Of a stretch of DNA of 64,000 nt, positions 13,830-23,966 are shown piece by piece (within the stretch, counting starts at the first letter, position 1; each line of letters opens with the position of its first letter). The translations under genes and the position numbers were made by a program. Where the stretch lies: contig LR746277.1 of NCBI GenBank assembly GCA_902729315.2, positions 191,001 to 255,000 on the forward strand, read 5' to 3'. The notes under the pieces are model-generated. The model did not search any database, was not told the DNA's origin, and saw only the letters and a list, made by a program, of their open reading frames with translations. The stretch comes from Spirodela intermedia (Eukaryota > Streptophyta > Magnoliopsida > Alismatales > Araceae).

Positions 13830-14480
13830 TTATTTCCCCTTTGCCACACTTTCTATATAGTGCAGAGGGAGCCCATCCATGCTTACTCTTGCCAACTTGA
13901 GTTTCTCTTGCTTAAGAACCTCATGGATGGAGAAAAATAATTCTGCTTTAAAGATCCAACTCTGGGGTCCCAACCCATAGAAGGTGAGTAATTCTAATTT
14001 TCTTCCTTGCCACAACTCGGTGGGCTACTGGTCATGGCTTGTATTTGGTTGGCCAAAGGGAGGTTCTTGGTCTGATAGCGAGTTACAGGTGTCTGGCAAA
14101 TTCTTCGTCATTTCTGTTAATAGGTAGAATATTTTGTATCTGAATTCCCTAGGATTTCATTCATTGGAAAGTATCTTCTCTTTTCCATGTTGATGGTTGG
14201 ATGTTGAGAGGTTCTGATGTATGGTGAGCTGGAGGTATTCAAGGGCTCTAGCGATGGCATAGAGCTGTTGATTCATTGTCACTTGCTTGTGCTTGAAGTC
14301 TTCTAGTTGGCCTTTGTATTCAGCATGTTTATTCCTTAGGGTGTCTCTATCAGCCTTGACAGTCCTGAGTTGCTGCTACTACACTGGACGGAATTCCTCG
14401 AATTCCTTGTCCATGAATTTAAGCTGGTTTAAGTAGCATATTGGAGGACTGATGGGTGCTTTGATACCAATGTGATGGGT
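13830..14480 (-). pseudogene. Ty3-gypsy gag remnant with primer-binding site, left arm
   Basis: On the minus strand it shows the plant gypsy gag pattern RKLELLTFYG, WIFKAELFFSIH, KLKLARVSMDG near 13,830-14,015. It is preceded by a charged helical N-terminal part and, at 14,458-14,469, by the word tggtatcaaagc, close to the initiator-tRNA-Met primer-binding site of plant LTR elements. Two adjacent in-frame stops follow the first eleven codons, so gag cannot be translated whole. The LTR itself would lie at about 14,473-15,050. Confidence 0.75.
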
Positions 14481-14795
14481 GCCCAAGATGAGTCAGCTAT
14501 ATCTTGAACCAAAGATGAGCTCCAACAAGAAGAAAATGAAGAGACAAGGTGTTAGCACTTTACTAATGCACGAACATGGTATATAGAGAGAGGATCCTCA
14601 AACTCTGAAGAGAATGGAGAGATTAGAGAAAGGAAAAGATACACTAAAGGGTAAGAATCAGATAACTCTCACAGGAGTTCTCCACTAGATTGCCTCTTTG
14701 AGATGGTGGGTCTCCAAAAGTCTTCTTTCTCTTTCTGGCTGCATGTTTCTTTTCTTCTTCTCTTTCTTATAAGCAAGGTCCGCAGGTTTGACCGC

Positions 14796-15056
14796 GTGAC
14801 TACGCACGCCACCTTTCACTTGCTCTCTCTTCACTGTCTCGTGGTGCACGCACAAGAAAAGCTTGTGGAATACAAATTGATGTATATTATAATTTGAAGA
14901 CGCCTGTTTTCTCTAGTACGATATTGGATTTATAAGATTTAATTCAAGAGGTGTATAGTCGGGAGTAACAAAAGAGATTGGTGAAGTAAAAACATGAGAA
15001 TTTAACTAGCCATATGCCAACTTCACTCAATCAATCCAAAAACCCTTTAATAAACG
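14796..15056 (-). repeat. Dispersed ~0.25-kb repeat, left-arm copy
   Basis: Mirror of 23,380-23,640. Related, more decayed copies lie at 33,840-33,985, 35,885-36,118 and 37,850-38,110, and perhaps a short piece at 54,930-54,990. Shared landmarks are ataaatcc-atatcgtactaga, then agctt-t-cttgtg, then gtgca-cacgagacagtgaag. In the arms it sits where the gypsy LTR should be, so it may be a piece of that LTR. Confidence 0.5.
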
Positions 15057-15502
15057 TCACAAAAAGATAATAGTTTTAGATCATCGCTAAGCTTAAACAG
15101 GTGATAAACACTCTCACGCTTCTAGCTCTCTTTCACATGGCTGCTGTTCCTACGTTCAGCGAGGTGAGTCGTCGGACGTCGCCACAGAGCATCTGGCTGA
15201 TCGATAGAATCTTTCTGAAGGTTTCTTCCAGAAACGAGGCCGATCAACACCCATGCCTCCAACGGGTTGAAAACCAAGATTCCGCGAGGGTTGCAGAGAA
15301 TTAGTGAGAGTGGATGGATCACAGTCGGGAGTATTCAATTTGTATGACGATTGGGATTGAAACAGGTAGAGAACAGAGGGATTCTTATCGATGGACGTGC
15401 CCAAAAGAGGGAAGAACAGAGGGAGCTGCCGCCGCCTCAGTGTTTCTTCTCTTGGGTATGGATGCCGTCGAGGTGAGCTCCAAGGGTCCTCATCATCCAT
15501 TC

Positions 15503-16169
15503 TTATACGTAGTCCTCAACCACGGGATCCGCTTGCTCCTCTGCGGCGACCTACACAAAATCAAACAGTCGTCCCGCGGCGGAGATCAGATGCCTGAGAT
15601 TCCGCGGCCAACCCGTGGAGTCGACCCAAGGCTCGGGTTGGTGAGGAGATGAGAGGGAGAGAGATAGAGAGACAGAAAGGGGAACTCGCCTTGTATTTTC
15701 TCCACATGAATAGGAGAGGAGGGAATGTGACAGCTAGGACCATGGCGATGAAGAAATACCAAGCATGGATCAGGGACGGCCTGGGAAACTGAAGGCAGCA
15801 CCGCAGGACGAACACCAGCAAGAGAGAGACACCGGCGACCGACCTTGCCCATTTTCTTAGCCAGGAGATGATCTCCATATTCATAGTCTTATTCAACAGC
15901 TTTGGGTTTCTTTCAGGAGGGACGACGGAGAGTCCGATGAGGACGATGCCGGTGCAGAACATGAGGATGATGGAGGCGGCGTGGAGCTCGAAGAGCAACA
16001 TATTACTAACCGGCTCCGGCGGCTGAGACACGAGCATAGCAAATGCCCCCGGAATCAGGAGACCAACCAACACCTGATAAGACCTCTGGGCTTCCTCTCC
16101 GCCTCCTCCTCCTCGGGTCTTAATCGACAGCTTCTCTGCCGCCGGTGGGGTGTCTCCGACCAGAGTCTC
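15503..16169 (-). pseudogene. Four-helix membrane protein, left-arm copy, start codon lost
   Basis: Mirror image of the right-arm copy. The first exon is open from about 16,169 to 15,690 and the second is 15,550-15,503, with an intron of 139 bases between them that begins GCGAGT and ends TGTGTAG. Hydrophobic segments and sequence match the spacer copy except for single changes such as RTPK to RNPK. The ATG that starts the spacer copy is GAG here, because a block of about 100 bases covering the start has been inverted. The frame stays open upstream for about 30 codons without any ATG and then meets a stop. A shortened protein from an internal start is possible but unlikely to be normal. Confidence 0.7.
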
Positions 16170-16379
16170 TTCTATTCCCCTTCTAGGTGGTTGGTTTCGG
16201 AGATAGAAGTCTCGGTCTCCCGGTCTGATTTCAGTGGAAACCGAGAGACAGAAACCACTAATGACTCAATCCGTTTGCATGATTCATGGAAACAGTGTCG
16301 TCGTGAGAGACTTGGAACTTACGGAAACAGAATTTCCTGTATGAACGCCTCCTCAGCGGCCCCTCGTCTCCGAACCCGT

Positions 16380-18143
16380 TGATAAGTCTTCATTATCATG
16401 AGTTAATAATTAGTAAATAATATAGTTTTAGCCTTAACTCATGATAAATAGACTTATATTTGTGTTAAAGCATGAAAAGTGGTTTTCAGTTGATTAACGT
16501 GAATTTTTGGGTAATTATGTGATTTTATACGATTTTTACAGTCTTAGTTTTGAGATAAATGAAGAACGAGAAATAAAAATAAAAATATTGCAAAATGGGG
16601 GAACCCGCCGGCCAGCCGGGGCCCGCAAGCGGGTCGGAAGCGCAGTCGGGGAGTAGTCGCGAGCAGGGGCTCGAGCGGCTTGCTTGGATCGATAGGGGCA
16701 CGTGTGCGCCACTCCCCTTCCACGTCACCGGTGGTCAGCCGGCTGTGGGGCAAGGAGTGGTCGTACACGCCAGAGGACTTTTCCTAAAAAGCTAACTTTA
16801 CTATATATTCGCCCGAATAATCCGCGCACAAACGATGTGGGACTAAATCCCTTGTTCAGGGGCGGGCGACCGCCGCGGGTTCGAATCCTCCCAGAGTCAA
16901 AATTCATATATTTTTAACTGATTATCGCGACTTTCCTGCAGATCGCCGGTGAAGGATTAAGCAACCGGAATCGCTGGATCATCGGCGAAAATCTCGTCAA
17001 CGCGATTCGCGGAGCATTGCTACTAAAATTTCTGAACAATTCGCGATAAAAGGATCGCAATCCATCGAGTAAATCATCTCCGATTGATCGACGAACAAGC
17101 CGTCGTCGAGAAGAGGACGATCCGCCGGGAGACCAGTCGCCACCTATTGAGAGTGTACCAGATGCGATGAAGAGCCTCCTCTTGCTGCGCGGACCTAAGG
17201 ATGAAGCTCCCTAACACGCGCCTCACCTCCATCCAGCCCCTCTCCGTCGGGTGACAGCCGTCGGAGAGCCGCAAAGTCGCCGTTTTTCCGCTCCGCCGGG
17301 TGACAGCCGCCGGAGACGATTCGACGACCCACTTCATTGGTCTCTAGACTTCGCGAGAAGATCTAGAGATTGCCCACGTCGTCTTTGTCCAAGGAGAGCC
17401 TTCGAGGCCGTGGACACTACACGACGACCCTCCCGAACGCTCAGGATTCCGGTGCATCGCCGACGCGTCGCCATCGCGACGCCGGAACTCTGTTTTCCTG
17501 CTTTATCTAGAGATTGCCCACGTCGTCTTTGTCCAAGGAGAGCCTTCGAGGCCGTGGACACTGCACGACGATCCTCCCGAATGCTCAGGATTCCGGTGCA
17601 TCATCGACGCATCGCCGTCGCGACGCCGGAACTCTGTTTTCCTGCTTTCAATTTAATTTACGCTTCATTTAGTGATACTTTGTTGATTTTTATTTACCAA
17701 ACTATACTTTGTTCAATTACGATTCTTCCGGCTTTTACAGATCTTAATTTGATTAATTGAGTCGTCTGTAATCGCCTACGTAAGAATCGCCGGGCGGAAC
17801 TCTGTTTCCGCCTGATTCGCGTTCGCCGGGCGCTGACGTCATCCTGACGTCCGCACCCTTATTTCCTTTTTTTTTCGTGAATTTTAAATATATTTCCTTT
17901 TTATTTCCTAGTATAAAATTCGTAAGAAAATCGTACTCATTGAGAAAAATTCCGAATAATTACCAGATATTATATTACATCCCTGTGATCGACCTGGAAA
18001 ATTACCGCTATTTTTGGAATTTTTATTGAATTATAATTGATATATTTATTTAGAAATACTTCTAAATATCCGAAAATTCGTATTTTCTAGTTTTATAAAT
18101 TTTATATTTGCGTGATTTAACATACAACGACTGAGTCACGTCA
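16380..18143 (-). mobile_element. Solo-LTR-like insertion, left arm
   Basis: The unit begins TGATAAGTC and ends GTCACGTCA on the plus strand, and is flanked by the 5-bp target duplication CCCGT (16,375-16,379 and 18,144-18,148). It is 1.76 kb with no convincing coding sequence, which fits a solo LTR. The strand is given as minus because its promoter-like motifs read on that strand, towards the membrane-protein copy at 16.17 kb. A 144-bp segment is tandemly doubled at 17,361-17,648. Older relatives lie at 26.0, 32.0, 45.3, 48.4, 49.6 and 51.2 kb. Confidence 0.8.
17361..17648 (+). repeat. 144-bp tandem duplication inside the solo LTR
   Basis: Two adjacent units begin at 17,361 and 17,505. Translated, they give a 48-residue repeat (SRDCPRRLCP... 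ATPELCFPA), but the open frame is a by-product of high GC and not a protein I recognise. The right arm has the same doubling, while the old LTR copy at 49.6-51.2 kb has one unit only. Confidence 0.85.
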
Positions 18144-18228
18144 CCCGTCCCTGTCTCGGCGGTTGCTTAACAATTCATTTTTAATTCTCGGCCGGCCGAC
18201 CACTTGCCGACGTTCTCGGCTATAAGTT

Positions 18229-19029
18229 AGTCGGGGTAGGCATGGGGTGTTCAGAAGAGCTTCTGTTCTCCCAGGTACGCATCTATCAAAACGGGGCAAA
18301 CTTTTGATTCAAGCATGGATCTTCTCTTCTCGTACTTGCGACGAGTAATCCCTCGTTCAGCAGTTTATCGGTGATCGTCGTCGCTGTCCGCCAACCCCAG
18401 TTGTGATCCGACGCGCCGCCGCCGCCAGCCTTCACCAACCCTCCATTGTTACCATCCACAGCTATCTTCAAATCCCTTGTAACAATCCGCCGCCGTCGAC
18501 GCCGTAGCTGCCGTTGCCGCCGCCACTCCCGCCACCACCGCCGTTCTCTGCTCTTATTCCCTTGTCTCTTCTCTCCTGCGGCGACCACCATCAACAGAGT
18601 CTCCTCGGTGAAACCCATCCGCAGACCAGACCACCGTCCTCCTTCCCTCTTCTTCATATTTTCCTCGCTCCGTCCATGGCATCCTCCGCCGGAGACCGGG
18701 GGTAGTGATTAGAAGGGAGTGCAGGGGGGAAAGGAAGAACGTCTTCTTTGACCCCATCTCCCCTCTCAGTCGACGACACCCTAAACGGCTCTGTCAGTCC
18801 TCTGGCTGAGCTTCGATGCCCTCCTCCCCCCCTCCGACACCCTCGTCTCCGGCCAAAACTTCCGCCTCCTCAGCGGCCCCACCTTCAAGACGAGTGCCTA
18901 CGCACGCCACCATTCATTTGATTTCATCGACCCAAATTTTTAGCGTTCATACAGGAAACTCTGTTTCCATAAGTTCCAAGTCTCTCACGACGACACTGTT
19001 TCCATGAATCATGCAAACGGATTGATGGG
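18229..19029 (+). pseudogene. Spacer of the palindrome with G-type lectin-like fragment
   Basis: The first half of the spacer. At 18,600-18,680 it matches 41,850-41,930. At about 18,798-18,940 one plus frame reads VLWLSFDALLPPSDTLVSGQ and then NFRLLSG, which has the WxSFD...DTL..GQ pattern of the bulb-lectin (G-type lectin) domain found in plant S-locus-type receptor kinases. It stops at 18,942 and is frameshifted upstream, so it is a broken fragment. The rest of 18,229-18,600 is GC-rich, with proline- and arginine-rich frames and no recognised product. Confidence 0.4.
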
Positions 19030-19168
19030 TTTCTATTCCCCTTCTAGGTGGTTGGTTTCGGAGATAGAAGCCTCGGTCTCCCGGTCTGATTTCAGTGGAG
19101 ACCGAGAGACAGAAACCACTAATGACTCTGGTCGGAGACACCCCACCGGCGGCAGAGAAGCTGTCGAT
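19030..19168 (+). repeat. Small inverted repeat flanking the spacer gene, left copy
   Basis: About 139 bases that recur inverted at 20,047-20,185 (coordinates sum to 39,215). The block covers the start codon region of the spacer gene. In the palindrome arms the first ~100 bases of this block are present in the opposite orientation relative to the gene. Confidence 0.85.
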
Positions 19169-19788
19169 TAAGACCCGAGGAGGAGGAGGCGGAGAGGAAG
19201 CCCAGAGGTCTTATCAGGTGTTGGTTGGTCTCCTGATTCCGGGGGCATTTGCTATGCTCGTGTCTCAGCCGCCGGAGCCGGTTAGTAACATGTTGCTCTT
19301 CGAGCTCCACGCCGCCTCCATCATCCTCATGTTCTGCACCGGCATCGTCCTCATCGGACTCTCCGTCGTCCCTCCTGAAAGAACCCCAAAGCTGTTGAAT
19401 AAGACTATGAATATGGAGATCATCTCCTGGCTAAGAAAATGGGCAAGGTCGGTTGCCGGTGTCTCTCTCTTGCTGGTGTTCGTCCTGCGGTGCTGCCTTC
19501 AGTTTCCCAGGCCGTCCCTGATCCATGCTTGGTATTTCTTCATCGCCATGGTCCTAGCTGTCACATTCCCTCCTCTCCTATTCATGTGGAGAAAATACAA
19601 GGCGAGTTCCCCTTTCTATCTCTCTATCTCTCTCCCTCTCATCTCCTCACCAACCCGAGGCTTGGGTCGACTCCACGGGTTGGCCCCGGAATCTCAGGCA
19701 TCTGATCTCCGCCGCGGGACGACTGTTTGATTTTGTGTAGGTCGCCGCAGAGGAGCAAGCGGATCCCGTGGTTGAGGACTACGTATAA
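19122..19788 (+). CDS. Small four-helix membrane protein, spacer copy (most intact of the palindrome set)
   Basis: The gene has two exons: 19,122-19,601 and 19,741-19,788. The intron of 139 bases starts GCGAGT and ends TGTGTAG. The product has 175 residues: a Gly-rich N-terminus, four hydrophobic segments (about 33-48, 64-83, 109-126, 135-155) and a short acidic tail (VAAEEQADPVVEDYV). The total equals the 175-residue frame at 38.7 kb. There the same splice position carries GT instead of GC, which supports the intron. The ATG at 19,122 is chosen because the paralogue at 34 kb starts in the same context. I do not recognise the family. The first helix (YQVLVGLL) loosely recalls the PGG membrane domain of ankyrin-type proteins, but there are no ankyrin repeats. 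Function unknown, probably a small integral membrane protein. Confidence 0.65.
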
Positions 19789-20046
19789 GAATGGATGATG
19801 AGGACCCTTGGAGCTCACCTCGACGGCATCCATACCCAAGAGAAGAAACACTGAGGCGGCGGCAGCTCCCTTTGTTCTTCCCTCTTTTGGGCACGTCCAT
19901 CGATAAGAATCCCTCTGTTTTCTACCTGTTTCAATCCCAATCGTCATACAAATTGAATACTCCCGACTGTGATCCATCCACTCTCACTAATTCTCTGCAA
20001 CCCTCGCGGAATCTGGGTTTTCAACCCGTTGGAGGCATGGGTGTTG

Positions 20047-20185
20047 ATCGACAGCTTCTCTGCCGCCGGTGGGGTGTCTCCGACCAGAGTCATTAGTGGT
20101 TTCTGTCTCTCGGTCTCCACTGAAATCAGACCGGGAGACCGAGACTTCTATCTCCGAAACCAACCACCTAGAAGGGGAATAGAAG
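20047..20185 (-). repeat. Small inverted repeat flanking the spacer gene, right copy
   Basis: Inverted copy of 19,030-19,168. It follows directly on the 3' region of the spacer gene; the sequence shared with the right arm downstream of its gene breaks at gttgatcg, where this block begins. It contains the gene's start codon in reverse (20,091-20,093). Confidence 0.85.
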
Positions 20186-20291
20186 AGACTTCTAAGCAAG
20201 CCGGCTTGCTTATAGCCGAGAACGTCGGCAAGTGGTCGGCCGGCCGAGAATTAAAAATGAATTGTTAAGCAACCGCCGAGACAGGGACGGG

Positions 20292-22056
20292 TGACGTGAC
20301 TCAGTCGTTGTATGTTAAATCACGCAAATATAAAATTTATAAAACTAGAAAATACGAATTTTCGGATATTTAGAAGTATTTCTAAATAAATATATCAATT
20401 ATAATTCAATAAAAATTCCAAAAATAGCGGTAATTTTCCAGGTCGATCACAGGGATGTAATATAATATCTGGTAATTATTCAGAATTTTTCTCAATGAGT
20501 ACAATTTTCTTACGAATTTTATACTAGGAAATAAAAAGGAAATATATTTAAAATTCACAAAAAAAAAGAGGAAATAAGGGTGCGGACGTCAGGATGACGT
20601 CAGCGCCCGGCGAACGCGAATCAGGCGGAAACAGAGTTCCGCCCGGCGATTCTTACGTAGGCGATTACAGACGACTCAATTAATCAAATTAAGAGCTGTA
20701 AAAGCCGGAAGAATCGTAGTTGAACGAAGTATAGTTTGGTAAATAAAAATCAACAAAGTATCACTAAATGAAGCGTAAATTAAATTGAAAGCAGGAAAAC
20801 AGAGTTCCGGCGTCGCGACGGCGATGCGTCGGCGATGCACCGGAATCCTGAGCATTCGGGAGGATCGTCGTGCAGTGTCCATGGCCTTGAAGGCTCTCCT
20901 TGGACAAAGACGACGTGGGCAATCTCTAGATAAAGCAGGAAAACAGAGTTCCGGCGTCGCGACGGCGACGCGTCGGCGATGCACTGGAATCCTGAGCGTT
21001 CGGGAGGGTCGTCGTGCAGTGTCCACGGCCTCGAAGGCTCTCCTTGGACAAAGACGACGTGGGCAATCTCTAGATCTTCTCGCGAAGTCTAGAGACTAAT
21101 GAAGTGGGTCGTCGAATCGTCTCCGGCGGCTATCACCCGGCGGAGTGGAAAAACGGCGACTTTGCGGATCTTCGGCGGCTGTCACCCGACGGAGAGGGGC
21201 TGGATGGAGGTGAGGCGCGTGTTAGGGAGCTTCATCCTCAGGTCCGCGCAGCAAGAGGAGGCTCTTCATCGCATCTGGTACGCTCTCAGGAGGTGGCGAC
21301 TGGTCTCCCGGCGGATCGTCCTCTTCCCGACGACGGCTTGTTCGCCGATCAATCGGAGATGATTTACTCGATGGATTGCGATCCTTTTATCGCGAATCGT
21401 TCAGAAATTTTAGTAGCAATGCTCCGCGAATCGCGTTGACGAGATTTTCGCCGATGATCCAGCGATTCCGGTTGCTTAATCCTTCACCGGCGATCTGCAG
21501 GAAAGTCGCGATAATCAGTTAAAAATATATGAATTTTGACTCTGGGAGGATTCGAACCCGCGGCGGTCGCCCGCCCCTGAACAAGGGATTTAGTCCCACA
21601 TCGTTTGTGCGCGGATTATTCGGGCGAATATATAGTAAAGTTAGCTTTTTAGGAAAAGTCCTCTGGCGTGTACGACCACTCCTTGCCCCACAGCCGGCTG
21701 ACCACCGGTGACGTGGAAGGGGAGTGGCGCACACGTGCCCCTATCGATCCAAGCAAGCCGCTCGAGCCCCTGCTCGCGACTACTCCCCGACTGCGCTTCC
21801 GACCCGCTTGCGGGCCCCGGCTGGCCGGCGGGTTCCCCCATTTTGCAATATTTTTATTTTTATTTCTCGTTCTTCATTTATCTCAAAACTAAGACTGTAA
21901 AAATCGTATAAAATCACATAATTACCCAAAAATTCACGTTAATCAACTGAAAACCACTTTTCATGCTTTAACACAAATATAAGTCTATTTATCATGAGTT
22001 AAGGCTAAAACTATATTATTTACTAATTATTAACTCATGATAATGAAGACTTATCA
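20292..22056 (+). mobile_element. Solo-LTR-like insertion, right arm
   Basis: Mirror of the left-arm LTR. It reads TGACGTGAC to TTATCA and is flanked by ACGGG on both sides (20,287-20,291 and 22,057-22,061). It lies about 210 bases upstream of the right-arm membrane-protein copy in the same orientation, so any LTR transcript would run into that gene. It carries the 144-bp tandem doubling (about 20,788-21,075) and the promoter-like motif pair at 21,593-21,634. It differs from the left-arm LTR at scattered positions, mainly at 17.1-17.6 kb equivalents. Confidence 0.8.
21593..21634 (+). promoter_or_regulatory. snRNA-type USE plus TATA motif pair in the LTR
   Basis: GTCCCACATCG (21,593-21,603) equals the plant snRNA upstream sequence element consensus RTCCCACATCG. 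TATATA follows at 21,629 with 25 bases between, the spacing known for Pol III-type plant snRNA promoters rather than the ~33-34 of Pol II types. The mirror copy is in the left arm. The old LTR copy at 50,744-50,754 keeps ATCCCACATCG with an AT-rich box about 24 bases further on. Whether it drives transcription is inference. Confidence 0.55.
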
Positions 22057-22266
22057 ACGGGTTCGGAGACGAGGGGCCGCTGAGGAGGCGTTCATACAGG
22101 AAATTCTGTTTCCGTAAGTTCCAAGTCTCTCACGACGACACTGTTTCCATGAATCATGCAAACGGATTGAGTCATTAGTGGTTTCTGTCTCTCGGTTTCC
22201 ACTGAAATCAGACCGGGAGACCGAGACTTCTATCTCCGAAACCAACCACCTAGAAGGGGAATAGAA

Positions 22267-22933
22267 GAGACTCTGGTCGGAGACACCCCACCGGCGGCAG
22301 AGAAGCTGTCGATTAAGACCCGAGGAGGAGGAGGCGGAGAGGAAGCCCAGAGGTCTTATCAGGTGTTGGTTGGTCTCCTGATTCCGGGGGCATTTGCTAT
22401 GCTCGTGTCTCAGCCGCCGGAGCCGGTTAGTAATATGTTGCTCTTCGAGCTCCACGCCGCCTCCATCATCCTCATGTTCTGCACCGGCATCGTCCTCATC
22501 GGACTCTCCGTCGTCCCTCCTGAAAGAAACCCAAAGCTGTTGAATAAGACTATGAATATGGAGATCATCTCCTGGCTAAGAAAATGGGCAAGGTCGGTCG
22601 CCGGTGTCTCTCTCTTGCTGGTGTTCGTCCTGCGGTGCTGCCTTCAGTTTCCCAGGCCGTCCCTGATCCATGCTTGGTATTTCTTCATCGCCATGGTCCT
22701 AGCTGTCACATTCCCTCCTCTCCTATTCATGTGGAGAAAATACAAGGCGAGTTCCCCTTTCTGTCTCTCTATCTCTCTCCCTCTCATCTCCTCACCAACC
22801 CGAGCCTTGGGTCGACTCCACGGGTTGGCCGCGGAATCTCAGGCATCTGATCTCCGCCGCGGGACGACTGTTTGATTTTGTGTAGGTCGCCGCAGAGGAG
22901 CAAGCGGATCCCGTGGTTGAGGACTACGTATAA
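22267..22933 (+). pseudogene. Four-helix membrane protein, right-arm copy, start codon lost
   Basis: Exons 22,267-22,746 and 22,886-22,933 are offset by exactly 3,145 bases from the spacer copy and nearly identical to it. The intron has the same GC donor and TGTGTAG acceptor. The codon aligned with the spacer ATG is GAG, because the ~100 bases upstream of it are inverted relative to the spacer copy. The frame continues upstream through DFYLRNQPPRRG with no ATG until a stop near 22,166. Downstream sequence to about 23,190 is shared with the spacer copy. The hydrophobic core is intact, so the loss is at the 5' end only. Confidence 0.7.
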
Positions 22934-23379
22934 GAATGGATGATGAGGACCCTTGGAGCTCACCTCGACGGCATCCATACCCAAGAGAAGAAACACTGAG
23001 GCGGCGGCAGCTCCCTCTGTTCTTCCCTCTTTTGGGCACGTCCATCGATAAGAATCCCTCTGTTCTCTACCTGTTTCAATCCCAATCGTCATACAAATTG
23101 AATACTCCCGACTGTGATCCATCCACTCTCACTAATTCTCTGCAACCCTCGCGGAATCTTGGTTTTCAACCCGTTGGAGGCATGGGTGTTGATCGGCCTC
23201 GTTTCTGGAAGAAACCTTCAGAAAGATTCTATCGATCAGCCAGATGCTCTGTGGCGACGTCCGACGACTCACCTCGCTGAACGTAGGAACAGCAGCCATG
23301 TGAAAGAGAGCTAGAAGCGTGAGAGTGTTTATCACCTGTTTAAGCTTAGCGATGATCTAAAACTATTATCTTTTTGTGA

Positions 23380-23640
23380 CGTTTATTAAAGGGTTTTTGG
23401 ATTGATTGAGTGAAGTTGGCATATGGCTAGTTAAATTCTCATGTTTTTACTTCACCAATCTCTTTTGTTACTCCCGACTATACACCTCTTGAATTAAATC
23501 TTATAAATCCAATATCGTACTAGAGAAAACAGGCGTCTTCAAATTATAATATACATCAATTTGTATTCCACAAGCTTTTCTTGTGCGTGCACCACGAGAC
23601 AGTGAAGAGAGAGCAAGTGAAAGGTGGCGTGCGTAGTCAC
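23380..23640 (+). repeat. Dispersed ~0.25-kb repeat, right-arm copy
   Basis: Mirror of the left-arm copy. It ends about 330 bases before the gypsy primer-binding-like site, so it probably belongs to that LTR. Copies elsewhere in the window keep the order of landmarks but differ in many bases. Confidence 0.5.
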
Positions 23641-23966
23641 GCGGTCAAACCTGCGGACCTTGCTTATAAGAAAGAGAAGAAGAAAAGAAACATGCAGCCA
23701 GAAAGAGAAAGAAGACTTTTGGAGACCCACCATCTCAAAGAGGCAATCTAGTGGAGAACTCCTGTGAGAGTTATCTGATTCTTACCCTTTAGTGTATCTT
23801 TTCCTTTCTCTAATCTCTCCATTCTCTTCAGAGTTTGAGGATCCTCTCTCTATATACCATGTTCGTGCATTAGTAAAGTGCTAACACCTTGTCTCTTCAT
23901 TTTCTTCTTGTTGGAGCTCATCTTTGGTTCAAGATATAGCTGACTCATCTTGGGCACCCATCACAT

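Larger units (their letters stand above)
13647..18228 (+). repeat. Left arm of a giant inverted repeat
   Basis: Base p in this arm pairs with base 38,436-p in the right arm over most of the length, shifting to 38,435-p near the inner end. The arm is about 4.58 kb. From the outside inwards it contains a gypsy gag remnant and primer-binding site (minus strand), a ~0.25-kb dispersed repeat, a membrane-protein gene copy (minus strand) and a 1.76-kb solo LTR. All long open frames in 13.8-16.9 kb are identical in translation to their partners. Those in 17.0-17.8 kb differ by several residues. Confidence 0.95.

Noticed and set aside
15101-15322. Small frame beginning near MAAVPTFSEV on the plus strand of the left arm
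   Set aside because: It overlaps the 3' region of the membrane-protein copy on the other strand; no splice partner or relative outside the palindrome was seen.
16855-16905. tRNA-like sequence in the LTR (gggttcgaatcctcccagagtca)
   Set aside because: It contains a good B-box-like word, but the T-stem has mismatches, no acceptor stem pairs with the 3' end, and no D-arm or anticodon arm fits upstream.
17251-17760. 169-residue open frame in the left arm
   Set aside because: It lies inside the solo LTR, its repeat comes from the 144-bp DNA duplication, the partner frame in the right arm is shorter, and older LTR copies have no such frame.
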